A stretch of 64,000 nucleotides of DNA, taken from assembly GCF_000760035.1 (NCBI RefSeq), contig NZ_JNAO01000012.1:1-64000 (forward strand). Direction: 5' to 3'. This DNA is from Prochlorococcus marinus str. MIT 9314. GTDB taxonomy: Bacteria; Cyanobacteriota; Cyanobacteriia; PCC-6307; Cyanobiaceae. The position numbers and the translations under genes were made by a program. Shown here in pieces: positions 19,622-29,132 of the stretch. Under the pieces are notes generated by a model. That model had not been told where the DNA came from and made no database searches. It worked only from the letters and a program-made list of their open reading frames with translations. Numbering within the stretch: the first letter of the stretch is position 1; the number at the start of each line of letters is the position of its first letter.

Positions 19622-22600
19622 ATGGGAGAGAGTATCAAAAGAATCGTTGGCCCATATCAAGATAGTTATTCCCCAAACGGAATAATTGGGGAGAAAGATG
19701 CGTGTGGAGTTGGTTTCATAGCAAATATAAAAGGGGTAGAAAGCAATTGGATCCTTAAGCAATCACTAAAGGGTCTTAACTGCATGGAGCATAGAGGAGG
19801 TTGTGGAGGAGATAGTGACTCAGGAGATGGAGCGGGCATTTTATGTTCAATTCCATGGGGATATCTAGAAAAGAAAATTAATCTAAAAAATAATCGAGAA
19901 TTTAATAGAGGTTTAGGCATGGTTTTTATGCCTAATAAAAAAGAAAAAGTTGAAGTATGTAAATCAATATGTGATCAAGAAGCAGAAAAATTAAAAGTCA
20001 GCAAAACATCATGGAGAAAAGTACCTGTTAATAATGAAATCTTAGGTCCTTTAGCTAAAGCAAATGCTCCATTCATCTGCCAGTGGATTTTATTTATAGA
20101 TAAAAAAGATCATCAGGATGTTGAAAAGCTTTTATTCCAATTAAGGAAAAGAATTGAGAAAAAAATAAGAGAAACTTTTAAAAACGATGTTGGGGATTGT
20201 GAATTTTATTTTGCCTCACTAAGTTCTCAAACAGTTGTTTATAAAGGTATGGTTCGCTCTGAAATATTATCCGAGTTTTATCAAGATCTAAAAGAAGAGA
20301 GTTTTAAAGTTTCATTTTCTGTTTATCATCGTAGATTTAGTACTAATACACTTCCAAAATGGCCACTAGCTCAACCCATGAGATTTTTGGGTCATAATGG
20401 CGAAATAAATACTCTCTTAGGTAATATCAACTGGGCTAAAGCTTCAGAAACACATATAGATGATTATTGGGGAGAGTTATCTAATGAAATCAAGCCCATT
20501 GTAGATGTAAACAAAAGTGATTCATCAAATCTTGATGCAACCCTAGAAATCAATATTCGTTCAGGTCAGCCCATTACTGACTCATTATTAAAACTTGTTC
20601 CTGAAGCATTTAGAGATCAACCAGAACTTGAGCAGAGAGAACATATAAAAGCTTTTTATGAATATTCTGCAAGCCTACAAGAAGCTTGGGATGGTCCAGC
20701 ACTCCTTGTATTTGCTGATGGAAATTTTGTCGGAGCAACTCTTGATAGAAATGGCCTAAGGCCAGCAAGATATTCAATCACAAATGATGGTTTTGTAATA
20801 ATGGGTTCTGAAACAGGAGTAGTAGATCTCGAAGAAGAACGAGTAATAGAAAAAGGTCGATTAGGACCGGGACAAATGTTGGCAGTTGATTTTCATCAAA
20901 ATAGAATCCTAAGAAATTGGGAAGTAAAATCTGAAGCCGCTCAAAGGCATGATTATAAAAATCTTCTCAGTAATAGAACTATAAAAATTGAAAATAATGA
21001 ATGGGTTAAAGACTGCAAACTAAATGACCTTGAATTGTTGCAACAACAAACTGCATACGGTTTTTCATCGGAAGATAATGACCTTATCTTAGATTCAATG
21101 GCTTCATTAGCTAAAGAGCCTACTTATTGCATGGGAGACGACATCCCACTAGCAGTTCTTTCATCTAAGCCACATATTTTATACGACTACTTCAAGCAAA
21201 GATTTGCGCAAGTTACTAATCCTCCTATTGACCCTCTGAGAGAAAAACTTGTAATGAGTTTAGAGATGCATCTAGGAGAAAGATGTACACCATTTGAAAT
21301 TAAAGATGCTAAACCCTTTGTTCATTTGCAAAGTCCGATTCTTAATGAGGAAGAACTCATTTCCATCAAAAAATCAAAAATTAAATCTCAGACAATTTCA
21401 AGTTTGTTTGATTTAGAGGAAGGTATTCAAGGCTTAGAGAACCAATTAAAAGCAATCTGTAAACAGAGTGAGCTTTCTATAAATGAAGGTTGCTCATTAA
21501 TTATCATTTCTGATAAGGGAATTAATCCTAAAAAGACTTTTATACCTCCTTTACTTGCTGTTGGAGCAATTCATCATTATCTTCTTAAAAAAGAAATCAG
21601 GCTAAAAGCTTCTCTAATAATTGAGACCGGTCAATGTTGGAGCACACATCACTTAGCTTGTTTAATTGGATATGGAGCAAGTGCAGTTTGCCCTTGGTTG
21701 AGCTTCGAAGCAAGTAGACACTGGTTAAAACATCCAAAAACACAAAATCTCATTGATAGCAAAAAAATAACTCCATTATCAATAGTTGATGTTCAAGAAA
21801 ATATTAAAAAAGCTCTAGAAGACGGTCTAAGAAAAATTCTCTCAAAAATAGGCATCTCACTTTTATCTAGTTACCATGGTGCACAAATTTTTGAAGCTGT
21901 AGGCCTTGGATCTGACTTAATAAAAATTGCTTTTGATGGTACAACAAGTCGTATTGCTGGCATAACATTAAAAGAATTAACTAATGAAACACTTTCAATA
22001 CATACGAAAGCCTACCCAGAGATCGATTTAAAGAAATTAGAATTTTTAGGATTTGTACAATTTAGAAATAATGGAGAATATCATTCCAATAACCCAGAAA
22101 TGTCAAAAGTTTTACATTCAGCTGTAAAACAAGGGCCAGGATACGATCATTTTGAAACTTACAAAAAACTTATTAGTAATAGACCCACAACATCTCTTAG
22201 AGATTTACTAACAATTAATTCAACAAGAAAAAGTATTCCATTAGAGGAAGTTGAAAGTGTTGAATCAATTTGCAAAAGGTTCTGTACTGGAGGAATGAGT
22301 TTAGGTGCTTTATCCAGAGAAGCGCATGAAGTTTTAGCAGTTGCAATGAATAGAATTGGCGGAAAAAGTAATAGTGGAGAAGGGGGAGAAGATCCAGCTC
22401 GTTTTAATGTTTTAAATGATATCGATGAAAATACTCAGTCAGCGACGTTGCCATTTATTAAAGGCTTAGAGAATGGAGACACCGCATGCTCAGCTATTAA
22501 ACAAATAGCATCAGGAAGATTTGGAGTTACACCTGAATATCTAAGAAGTGGTAAACAACTCGAAATTAAAATGGCTCAAGGTGCAAAACCTGGAGAGGGT

Positions 22601-24193
22601 GGACAATTACCTGGTCCAAAAGTTGATTCTTACATCGCAAAACTAAGAAATAGTAAACCTGGAGTAGCTTTAATATCTCCTCCCCCGCATCATGATATTT
22701 ATTCAATTGAAGATTTAGCTCAACTTATACACGACTTACACCAAGTTCATCCAAAAGCGAAAGTAAGCGTTAAGCTTGTTTCTGAAATTGGTATAGGCAC
22801 TATTGCTGCTGGAGTAAGCAAAGCTAATGCAGATGTAATTCAAATATCAGGCCATGACGGAGGCACAGGTGCTTCACCCCTAAGTTCTATTAAACATGCA
22901 GGTTTACCATGGGAACTAGGTGTTGCTGAGGTTCATAAATCTCTCTTAGAGAATAACTTACGAGAAAGAGTAATTTTGAGAACTGATGGAGGTCTTAAAA
23001 CAGGCTGGGACGTAGTTATTGCAGCTTTACTAGGTGCTGAAGAATACGGTTTTGGTTCTGTAGCGATGATTGCTGAAGGATGCATAATGGCTCGGGTTTG
23101 TCATACAAACAAGTGTCCTGTTGGAGTTGCCACTCAAAAAGAAGAATTAAGAAAAAGATTTAAAGGTATTCCAGAAAATGTCGTCAATTTTTTCTTGTAT
23201 ATTGCTGAAGAAGTAAGACAGATAATGAGTAGTATCGGTGTTTCTAATATGGAAAAACTGATTGGTAATCAAGAATTTCTTTCTGAAAGAAATATCGATC
23301 TTCCAAAAACTTCTAATATTGATCTTTCTTCTTTAGTCAATGAACACTCAACCCCTGATAGATCATGGTTAAAACATTCCAAAAATGCTCATAGTAATGG
23401 TTCTGTATTAGAAAACGAGTTTTTGTCTGATACTAAATTTATAGATTCAATTAAAAATCATGAAATATTAACCAAAGAAATTGAGATAAAAAATACAGAT
23501 AGAAGTGTTTGTGCGAAAATATCCGGCGAAATCGCAGAACTTCATGGCAACACTGGCTTCAATGGCGAACTCAACTTAAATTTCAAAGGATATGCAGGAC
23601 AAAGCTTTGGGGCCTTTTTATTGAAGGGAATGAATGTTCAATTAATCGGAGAAGCTAATGATTATGTTTGTAAAGGAATGAATGGAGGAATACTCACAAT
23701 AATTCCCCCAAAAATAAATGAAATCTCCTCCGAACAAGTCATCCTAGGAAATACTTGTCTTTATGGAGCAACAGGTGGGAAATTATTTGCATTAGGAAAA
23801 TCGGGAGAAAGATTTGCGGTTAGAAATAGTGGTGCTACAGCGGTAACAGAAGGAGCAGGTGATCATTGTTGTGAATACATGACTGGTGGGAAAGTTGTTA
23901 TTCTAGGTTCCACAGGAAGGAATATTGGTGCGGGCATGACTGGTGGAATAGCTTTTATAATCGATGAAAATAATGATTTAAGTAATAAAGTAAATAAAGA
24001 AATAGTAAGCATTCATCAAATAACTTCATCAAAGCAGGAAAATATCTTATTGGAAATTATTAGAGAATATCAAGCAAAAACAAATAGCTTAAAGGCTGCC
24101 AAAATAATTGAAAATTGGTCTCATTTTAAGAGTACTTTCAAATTGATTGTACCCCCAAGCGAAGAAGAGATGCTTGGTATAAAAAAAATTTAA
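19622..24193 (+). CDS. gltB: Ferredoxin-dependent glutamate synthase, large subunit
   Basis: Fd-GOGAT makes two glutamates from glutamine and 2-oxoglutarate and is the main ammonium-assimilation exit with GS. The 1523-residue protein begins with a 27-residue propeptide before Cys28 (EKDACGVGFIA), the class II amidotransferase nucleophile. The central domain is about 480-800 and the FMN-binding synthase domain about 860-1230 (GGMSLGALSREAHE, SGHDGGTGASPLSS). The [3Fe-4S] cysteines lie in CHTNKCPVG near 1160, and a GXGXG beta-helix domain follows from about 1270. No NADPH-type small subunit gene follows. This fits the ferredoxin-type glsF of cyanobacteria, though electron donor is inferred from lineage. 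The next ATG follows its stop with no spacer. Confidence 0.97.
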   Translation: MGESIKRIVGPYQDSYSPNGIIGEKDACGVGFIANIKGVESNWILKQSLKGLNCMEHRGGCGGDSDSGDGAGILCSIPWGYLEKKINLKNNREFNRGLGMVFMPNKKEKVEVCKSICDQEAEKLKVSKTSWRKVPVNNEILGPLAKANAPFICQWILFIDKKDHQDVEKLLFQLRKRIEKKIRETFKNDVGDCEFYFASLSSQTVVYKGMVRSEILSEFYQDLKEESFKVSFSVYHRRFSTNTLPKWPLAQPMRFLGHNGEINTLLGNINWAKASETHIDDYWGELSNEIKPIVDVNKSDSSNLDATLEINIRSGQPITDSLLKLVPEAFRDQPELEQREHIKAFYEYSASLQEAWDGPALLVFADGNFVGATLDRNGLRPARYSITNDGFVIMGSETGVVDLEEERVIEKGRLGPGQMLAVDFHQNRILRNWEVKSEAAQRHDYKNLLSNRTIKIENNEWVKDCKLNDLELLQQQTAYGFSSEDNDLILDSMASLAKEPTYCMGDDIPLAVLSSKPHILYDYFKQRFAQVTNPPIDPLREKLVMSLEMHLGERCTPFEIKDAKPFVHLQSPILNEEELISIKKSKIKSQTISSLFDLEEGIQGLENQLKAICKQSELSINEGCSLIIISDKGINPKKTFIPPLLAVGAIHHYLLKKEIRLKASLIIETGQCWSTHHLACLIGYGASAVCPWLSFEASRHWLKHPKTQNLIDSKKITPLSIVDVQENIKKALEDGLRKILSKIGISLLSSYHGAQIFEAVGLGSDLIKIAFDGTTSRIAGITLKELTNETLSIHTKAYPEIDLKKLEFLGFVQFRNNGEYHSNNPEMSKVLHSAVKQGPGYDHFETYKKLISNRPTTSLRDLLTINSTRKSIPLEEVESVESICKRFCTGGMSLGALSREAHEVLAVAMNRIGGKSNSGEGGEDPARFNVLNDIDENTQSATLPFIKGLENGDTACSAIKQIASGRFGVTPEYLRSGKQLEIKMAQGAKPGEGGQLPGPKVDSYIAKLRNSKPGVALISPPPHHDIYSIEDLAQLIHDLHQVHPKAKVSVKLVSEIGIGTIAAGVSKANADVIQISGHDGGTGASPLSSIKHAGLPWELGVAEVHKSLLENNLRERVILRTDGGLKTGWDVVIAALLGAEEYGFGSVAMIAEGCIMARVCHTNKCPVGVATQKEELRKRFKGIPENVVNFFLYIAEEVRQIMSSIGVSNMEKLIGNQEFLSERNIDLPKTSNIDLSSLVNEHSTPDRSWLKHSKNAHSNGSVLENEFLSDTKFIDSIKNHEILTKEIEIKNTDRSVCAKISGEIAELHGNTGFNGELNLNFKGYAGQSFGAFLLKGMNVQLIGEANDYVCKGMNGGILTIIPPKINEISSEQVILGNTCLYGATGGKLFALGKSGERFAVRNSGATAVTEGAGDHCCEYMTGGKVVILGSTGRNIGAGMTGGIAFIIDENNDLSNKVNKEIVSIHQITSSKQENILLEIIREYQAKTNSLKAAKIIENWSHFKSTFKLIVPPSEEEMLGIKKI

Positions 24194-24487
24194 ATGCCTT
24201 TTTTTGTAAAAACTGAAATTATAAAAAAAGAATACTTAATTAATAATGATTTAAAACGAAAAATAATTAACAAACATATTGATTGGGTAAAAAAATTAAA
24301 AAAAGAGGGAATTAATATAAAAAGTGGCTTTTTGGTAGATGAGTTAAATAGGCCAGGTGACGGCGGATTACTTATTCTTGAAATGAATAATTATAGAAAC
24401 GCACTTAAAATAATTAAGAATGATCCAATGATTAAAAATGATCTAGTTGAATGGAAATTAAATGAGTGGGTAGATCCAAATACATGA
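24194..24487 (+). CDS. YciI-like small protein coupled to glutamate synthase
   Basis: The 97-residue protein looks like the YciI/YCII dimeric alpha-beta barrel family: an MPFFVKTEII opening strand, a helix with KRKIINKHIDWVKKLKKEG, the strand SGFLVDE, a GDGGLLILEMNN strand and a C-terminal KNDLVEWKLNEWV. Its ATG directly follows the TAA of gltB, implying cotranscription and translational coupling with Fd-GOGAT. Homologues are often called YCII-related with unknown activity. A role in nitrogen metabolism is inferred from position only. It converges with lipA with a 6-bp gap. Confidence 0.75.
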   Translation: MPFFVKTEIIKKEYLINNDLKRKIINKHIDWVKKLKKEGINIKSGFLVDELNRPGDGGLLILEMNNYRNALKIIKNDPMIKNDLVEWKLNEWVDPNT

Positions 24488-24493
24488 ATATAA

Positions 24494-25387
24494 CTATCTT
24501 GGATACTTTATCATAAGTTTTTGAATCTCTTCAGCATGGTAGCTACTTCGAGTTAAAGGAGAACTAACTACTTGCATGAAGTTTAAATCTTTTTCTCCGA
24601 ACGCTTTAAAGTAGTTAAATTTTGAAGGACTTACAAATCTTTTAACAGGTAAATGACTAGGGCCAGGAGATAAATATTGGCCAATAGTAACAATATCAAC
24701 GAAATTACTTTTTAAATCCTTAAGCAGACTTAAGACCTCCTCGTCTTTTTCCCCTAAACCAAGCATGAAGCCTGACTTTGTATAAATTTTGGGAGAATAG
24801 TCTCTGGTTCTTTTAAGCAACTCAAGAGTTCTTTCATATTTGCCTTGAGGTCTTACTTTTTTATATAGCGAAGACACAGTCTCAATATTATGGTTTAAAA
24901 CGTTTGGATTAGAATCAAGAATTTTTTTAAGAGCTTTCCAGTTACCACAAAGATCAGGTATTAAAAGCTCAATAGTAGTTTCAGGCGATTTTTTTCTAAC
25001 TTGATAAACACATTCAAAAAATTGAGATGCGCCACCATCCTCAAGATCGTCTCTATTAACTGATGTGATTACAACATGTTTAAGTTGCATTCTATAAACA
25101 GCTTCGGCTAAACGATATGGTTCTGTTGGATCTAATTCTCTTTTAGATCTATCAAAATCAATATCGCAATATGGACATGCCCTGGTACAACCAGGACCCA
25201 TTATAAGGAAAGTTGCAGTACCACTTGCAAAACATTCGCCAATATTTGGACAACTTGCCTCTTGACATACAGTATTGAGATTTAAATCACTTAACAAATT
25301 TGCTGTATTCCCAATTCTCTCAACTTGCGGAGCTTTTACCCTTAACCAATCAGGTTTTGAAATTAAACTATTGGAATTATTAGTCAA
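24494..25387 (-). CDS. lipA: Lipoyl synthase
   Basis: This radical SAM enzyme inserts two sulfurs into octanoyl groups on lipoyl domains of 2-oxoacid dehydrogenases and the glycine cleavage H protein. The 297-residue protein has both clusters visible: auxiliary-cluster cysteines C41, C46 and C52 ([12 protein letters not shown]) and the radical SAM CX3CX2C at C67, C71 and C74 (CTRACPYC). The C-terminal RSSYHAEE supplies the serine that ligates the auxiliary cluster. It is full length. Cyanobacteria often carry two lipA copies; only this one is in the window. Transcription runs away from the recombinase-like gene across a long gap. Confidence 0.96.
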   Translation of the reverse strand: MTNNSNSLISKPDWLRVKAPQVERIGNTANLLSDLNLNTVCQEASCPNIGECFASGTATFLIMGPGCTRACPYCDIDFDRSKRELDPTEPYRLAEAVYRMQLKHVVITSVNRDDLEDGGASQFFECVYQVRKKSPETTIELLIPDLCGNWKALKKILDSNPNVLNHNIETVSSLYKKVRPQGKYERTLELLKRTRDYSPKIYTKSGFMLGLGEKDEEVLSLLKDLKSNFVDIVTIGQYLSPGPSHLPVKRFVSPSKFNYFKAFGEKDLNFMQVVSSPLTRSSYHAEEIQKLMIKYPR

Positions 25388-25730
25388 ATTAATTTTTTCT
25401 AGCCTGTAATCTTATTTTACTAAAAACATTTTAAATTAACTATTAATAATTTCAAAAATGAAGACTACCCAATAGAGGTCAAAAAATAAATGAATTTAAC
25501 TAGTCCATCGATAATTTAAAAAATCCTAATTCAAGTTACTACTTATAAAATATTTTTGTTCTATCAACTATATATAAAACAGTATTTAGAACGTTATTTT
25601 TAATATGGATATCAGAACAAATTTTCACCTTTTATTCAAAAAATTTGCATATTTTTAATAAGATTTTTTGTACTAAAAAGTGTTTTTTTATATATTTATT
25701 GATACAGTAAAAAATATATGTAATAAAACA
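25388..25730. other. AT-rich divergent gap upstream of lipA and the recombinase-like gene
   Basis: About 340 bp without a convincing gene. It holds AT-rich stretches (for example TATATATAAAA near 25569-25579) that could serve as promoters for either side. I found no tRNA, recognised ncRNA, or direct or inverted repeat pair that would mark a resolution site for the neighbouring recombinase-like protein. Confidence 0.4.
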
Positions 25731-26354
25731 TTGACTTTTAGATTTAAAAGAAAGCGTATTTTACTATCTGAAAAAAATAAAAACTCTAAAGCAATAGGTT
25801 ATGCTAGAGCTACTAATAATGAATATGAGTATTTAGAAGAACAAATAAAATTTTTAAAGGAAGAGGGTTGCAGTTTAGTTTTCTCTGAATTGATAAGTTT
25901 AGATGAAGAAATTAAACCCCAACTCAATAAAGCTATAAATTGCTTGTCTAAAGGCGATCAACTAATAATAACTCAGCTTGATCGAGCGTTTAAAAATAAA
26001 AAAGAATGTTTGAGGACAATAAATAAACTTATTAATAAAGATATTAAATTGCGAACTTTGACTGGTTTTTCTGCGACTAATGAATCAACTAAATTAAATT
26101 CTTCAATTTTTAAGATTTTACATGAATTAGATAATTTAGAAGACAAAAGTTTAGGTGAAAGAAAAAAAGAACAACTGTTACGCAGAAAATTATCTGGAAA
26201 TAATCTGGGAGGAAGGCCCAAAATAAGTCCTTTAAAAGAATCTTTAGTAATCAGATTACGTAATGAAGGATATTCATATCGATCAATCAGATCACAAACC
26301 GGAATTGCATTATCAACAATAAGAAGAGTTATTTTGGAAGGAGAATTAACATAA
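25731..26354 (+). CDS. Serine-recombinase-like protein with a degenerate catalytic site
   Basis: The N-terminal half follows the resolvase/invertase fold (KAIGYARATNN, then GDQLIITQLDRAFKN). The C-terminal half is a Hin-like helix-turn-helix (GRPKISPLKESLVIRLRNEG, then SYRSIRSQTGIALSTIRRVI). In active serine recombinases the first motif is GYARVST with the nucleophilic Ser; here Thr occupies that place (A-R-A-T-N), and the LDRLGRS arginine pair is reduced to LDRAFKN. It is therefore probably unable to cut DNA in the usual way and may act as a DNA-binding regulator (inference). No ATG precedes the domain; TTG at 25731 is my choice and GTG at 25680 is possible. A 70-aa gene starts 1 bp after its stop. 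Confidence 0.7.
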   Translation: MTFRFKRKRILLSEKNKNSKAIGYARATNNEYEYLEEQIKFLKEEGCSLVFSELISLDEEIKPQLNKAINCLSKGDQLIITQLDRAFKNKKECLRTINKLINKDIKLRTLTGFSATNESTKLNSSIFKILHELDNLEDKSLGERKKEQLLRRKLSGNNLGGRPKISPLKESLVIRLRNEGYSYRSIRSQTGIALSTIRRVILEGELT

Positions 26355-26355
26355 A

Positions 26356-26568
26356 ATGAGTAAGAAAGAAATTGAAAATTTAATTAAAGAAAATTTGAAA
26401 GATACAGCATTACGTATTTATGAATTAGATAATGAAGATAGAAAAAGTTTGTTAGCAGAATATAGAGAATGGATTATGAATGATTTAGATTCTGAAGGGG
26501 TAATGATGTTACCTTATGAAGCCTATACTGATAAATTAGACTCTAATTTCTTAGAAGATTCAATTTAG
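26356..26568 (+). CDS. Small acidic hypothetical protein, partner of recombinase-like gene
   Basis: Not recognised. The 70-residue product is acidic and probably helical throughout (MSKKEIENLIKENLKD, ALRIYELDNEDRKSLLAEY), with no membrane segment, cysteine pair or DNA-binding motif. Its ATG lies 1 bp after the stop of the recombinase-like gene, so it is almost certainly translated from the same mRNA. Length and charge would suit a small binding partner, but this is speculation. It converges with the serine hydrolase gene with a 2-bp gap. Confidence 0.65.
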   Translation: MSKKEIENLIKENLKDTALRIYELDNEDRKSLLAEYREWIMNDLDSEGVMMLPYEAYTDKLDSNFLEDSI

Positions 26569-26570
26569 TC

Positions 26571-27473
26571 CTAAATAGTATATTTTTTATTAAATTCATA
26601 TATTTCTTTTGATATTAATGGTAAAAAAGAAGAATCTTTAGAATATTGCTCACCATCACAAAAAACAACTAATAAAGTGTGTAGAGATTGACCATTAGTC
26701 CACCATGCAGAATCATGTCTAACTTCTGACATCAAGCCTGCTTTACTCCAAAGATTAATGCTTTCTGGTAAGCCTGCACCCAAAAAACCATCTATTTGAT
26801 TAAGAGAATCGTTTTTCAAAACAACTTTATCTAAATTTCTTTTTAAAAAACTTCGTAAATTTAAATCATTTTTTTGATAATCAATATGAATCATAATTTC
26901 CTCCAAAACCCTTGCAGCCGAATCAGAATTCATAGCGTTTCTATTTTTATTATTATGTCCATAAAATTCTTTTTCACGACCAAATGGTCCATCATCCCAG
27001 GTCTTCTGACAGCAATTTAAACCACTCAATTCCTCCCAATGTAAATCATATAGCCAATCGTTTATTATACTTCTTTGATATTTCCAATTTTCCCATGATT
27101 CGCCCTCAATACAAGGTCCACTTGTTGTTCCAGTAAGTAAATCAATTAAGAAGCTTGTTGCATTATTACTTGAGAAAGATAACATTTTCCTTACAGCATC
27201 AATAATTTCATCCGATAATAATAAACTTCCTTTTTTAATCCAATAATATGTAGCAAGACCATAAACCAACTTGACTATGCTGGCAGGGTACACCATTTTT
27301 TTATTATTTATGCCAGTACCAAAACCTTTAAATACACTTTTATTCCCACTTTTATAATTAATCCAAGTTATGGCAATATCTTCACTTGAAAAATCTTTAT
27401 TATAAGAGCATACGCTCTCTAAAATATCATTTAAGGCTAGACCCATCTCTTCACTTAAATAGTAAAAGGACAT
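26571..27473 (-). CDS. Class A beta-lactamase-like serine hydrolase
   Basis: The 300-residue protein has the penicillin-recognising fold motifs in order: SxxK as Ser65-Ile-Val-Lys68 (YPASIVKLVYG), an SxN-like SSNNAT near 101-105, and a KTG-like box altered to KAG (LWSKAGLMSE) near 250. This suggests a serine hydrolase acting on peptidoglycan or another amide or ester; antibiotic resistance is not implied. No clear signal peptide is visible, so its compartment is uncertain. Start: ATG at 27473 lies only 3 bp from the divergent NlpC start; Met10 (27446) is an alternative, preceded by a weak AAGTGAAG element. Confidence 0.75.
   Translation of the reverse strand: MSFYYLSEEMGLALNDILESVCSYNKDFSSEDIAITWINYKSGNKSVFKGFGTGINNKKMVYPASIVKLVYGLATYYWIKKGSLLLSDEIIDAVRKMLSFSSNNATSFLIDLLTGTTSGPCIEGESWENWKYQRSIINDWLYDLHWEELSGLNCCQKTWDDGPFGREKEFYGHNNKNRNAMNSDSAARVLEEIMIHIDYQKNDLNLRSFLKRNLDKVVLKNDSLNQIDGFLGAGLPESINLWSKAGLMSEVRHDSAWWTNGQSLHTLLVVFCDGEQYSKDSSFLPLISKEIYEFNKKYTI
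27465..27470 (+). promoter_or_regulatory. Ribosome-binding site fixing the NlpC/P60 start
   Basis: AAAGGA lies 6 bases before the ATG at 27477, inside the start region of the opposite-strand hydrolase gene. It supports the NlpC/P60 start even though the two start codons are only 3 bp apart. Confidence 0.6.
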
Positions 27474-27476
27474 TGT

Positions 27477-28235
27477 ATGGAAAGTAATAAAAATCCTATC
27501 TCACCATTTAAACAAACTAATTTTTCAAAAACTATTTGGTGGAAATTAAAAGTTAATATTTCGGGATATCAAAGTGAAACAGAAGATAAATTAGTTACTG
27601 AAATATTTAAAAATAGAATTTTTAGGCTTCTTTCTCCAAATATTTATCAAAACAACCATAAATTTTCAAGAATATTAGTTCAACTATATGAAGATGGTTA
27701 CGTCTGTTGGATAAATTTAGATGGATTAATTATTGAGAAATACGAATTCAAAAAAAATAACAGTTTAGAAAATGAACACTTCTTTATACAAGATAAAGTT
27801 CACTCAATTCTAAAATGGATCAAGGATCAATCTGAGCTAAATAATGAATATCTTTGGGGAGGTACATTAGGACCCAATTTTGATTGTTCTGGATTAATTC
27901 AGACTGCTTTTTTAAAGCATCAAATTTATATACCTCGAGACTCTTTTCAAATAAAAAGTTTTTGTAAGCACCTTTTTTATTACAAAGAATCGTATGCGGC
28001 TCTCCGACCAGGCGATCTTTTATTTTTTGGAAGTGAAGAAAAATGTGATCATATTGGAATCTACAAAGGAGAGGGATTCTATTACCATAGCTCTGGAATG
28101 GATTTTGGCAGAAATGGAATAGGATTAGATACCCTAAAAAAGTCTAATGATAAAATCTCATTGCACTATAAATCTAAACTTATTTCTGCAGGAAGAGTAG
28201 TTAGAAATTATAGATGGGACCGCACCATACGTTAA
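27477..28235 (+). CDS. NlpC/P60 (C40) cell-wall hydrolase
   Basis: The 252-residue protein has a C-terminal NlpC/P60 domain from about residue 110: LWGGTLGPNFDCSGLIQ with the nucleophilic Cys near 137, RPGDLLFFG, then CDHIGIYKG with the catalytic His near 191 and YYHSSG with the third polar residue. Such enzymes cut D-Glu to diaminopimelate bonds in peptidoglycan stems. The N-terminal 100 residues resemble an SH3-like targeting region of cyanobacterial members (weak). No signal peptide is obvious. It diverges from the beta-lactamase-like gene with 3 bp between start codons, suggesting joint control of envelope remodelling. It converges with psaL. Confidence 0.87.
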   Translation: MESNKNPISPFKQTNFSKTIWWKLKVNISGYQSETEDKLVTEIFKNRIFRLLSPNIYQNNHKFSRILVQLYEDGYVCWINLDGLIIEKYEFKKNNSLENEHFFIQDKVHSILKWIKDQSELNNEYLWGGTLGPNFDCSGLIQTAFLKHQIYIPRDSFQIKSFCKHLFYYKESYAALRPGDLLFFGSEEKCDHIGIYKGEGFYYHSSGMDFGRNGIGLDTLKKSNDKISLHYKSKLISAGRVVRNYRWDRTIR

Positions 28236-28299
28236 TTAATAGAGCTCACCTAAAAATTTTAAATTAAATTAAAATATTACCTATTCTTTTATTTAGAAA

Positions 28300-28899
28300 T
28301 TAACCAGCAGTCCAAATATTTTTAATGATTGGCATTATGGTATCTAAGTGTAATGTCCCAACAAGTAACCAAGCAAAAACAGCTCCTCCACATCCTCCTA
28401 ACCAAAATCCACTTGTAAAATCAGCCCAACCAGCTCTTGTAAATAAGTCCTTTGGCGGATTATTGACAGTCGCATCTGGAGGCTGAATATTAGGTGCTTT
28501 ACCAGGTGCATTGTATAGAACAAAAAGTGCTGTCAAAATATGAACAGCTCCAATAGTAGCGAGAAGTCCAGCTGTTAGAGCAAATTCAGAATTTCTTAAT
28601 GGGCCAGTCATGGTAAAAGGTCCGTATAAAAGATATCCGAAAGCTGCTCCAGTTTCTAAACCTCTAAAATTAGGGGAAATACCTTCTCTGTAAAAAGGTA
28701 AATTATTTATAAAGGCTTTTGTAAAATAACCACTATTAACTGGAGTAGCTAAATTACCAACACAAGGATCAGCAACTGTTTTTACTGCCCATTGTTCTGC
28801 TACGCCAATATCATTTGGTTGTACAGAAGTATCTATGTATTTCTCATCAAACTTAATAGAACTTGTTGATTCAGAGAATGATTTTTGAAAGTCGCTCAT
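28300..28899 (-). CDS. psaL: Photosystem I subunit XI PsaL
   Basis: PsaL binds chlorophyll and carotenoid and mediates PSI trimer formation in the thylakoid. The 199-residue protein has a soluble N-terminus with [20 protein letters not shown], then [26 protein letters not shown], and three hydrophobic segments. An extended N-terminus relative to other cyanobacteria (about 150-165 aa) is typical of marine picocyanobacteria. psaI lies just upstream on the same strand with a 27-bp gap. Confidence 0.97.
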   Translation of the reverse strand: MSDFQKSFSESTSSIKFDEKYIDTSVQPNDIGVAEQWAVKTVADPCVGNLATPVNSGYFTKAFINNLPFYREGISPNFRGLETGAAFGYLLYGPFTMTGPLRNSEFALTAGLLATIGAVHILTALFVLYNAPGKAPNIQPPDATVNNPPKDLFTRAGWADFTSGFWLGGCGGAVFAWLLVGTLHLDTIMPIIKNIWTAG

Positions 28900-28926
28900 T
28901 TTTTTAATAGTTTAGTGTTTGATAAT

Positions 28927-29040
28927 TTATTCAGTTGCTGTAATTAATCTTCCAATCAATACGATAAAAACAGCAGGCATTGCTATACCAATTAATGGAA
29001 CAAAAATTGAAGGTAAAAGACTTGGTAAATCAGATGGCAT
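28927..29040 (-). CDS. psaI: Photosystem I subunit VIII PsaI
   Basis: This 37-residue single-span PSI subunit stabilises PsaL binding. Translating the minus strand from ATG at 29040 gives MPSDLPSLLPSIFVPLIGIA and then a continuing hydrophobic helix ending GRLITATE and TAA. The length, the P-rich start and the membrane helix match PsaI. Being upstream of psaL supports the call (psaI-psaL operon). The gene is too short for common length cut-offs. Confidence 0.95.
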   Translation of the reverse strand: MPSDLPSLLPSIFVPLIGIAMPAVFIVLIGRLITATE

Positions 29041-29132
29041 AGTTCTTTAAACATCTTTAAACACTTTAGTATTGATAAGCGAAATAATGTTACTTTTATT
29101 ACTGGATGATATAAAAATTATTAACTTTTTAC

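Noticed and set aside
28255-28275. AT hairpin as terminator between the NlpC/P60 gene and psaL
   Set aside because: The stem is 7 bp of only A/T with no U run in either direction.
29081-29103. RpaB (HLR1) site upstream of psaI
   Set aside because: TTAC repeats occur (GTTACTTTTATTACT) but the spacing is one base short of the consensus and the second half-site is poor.
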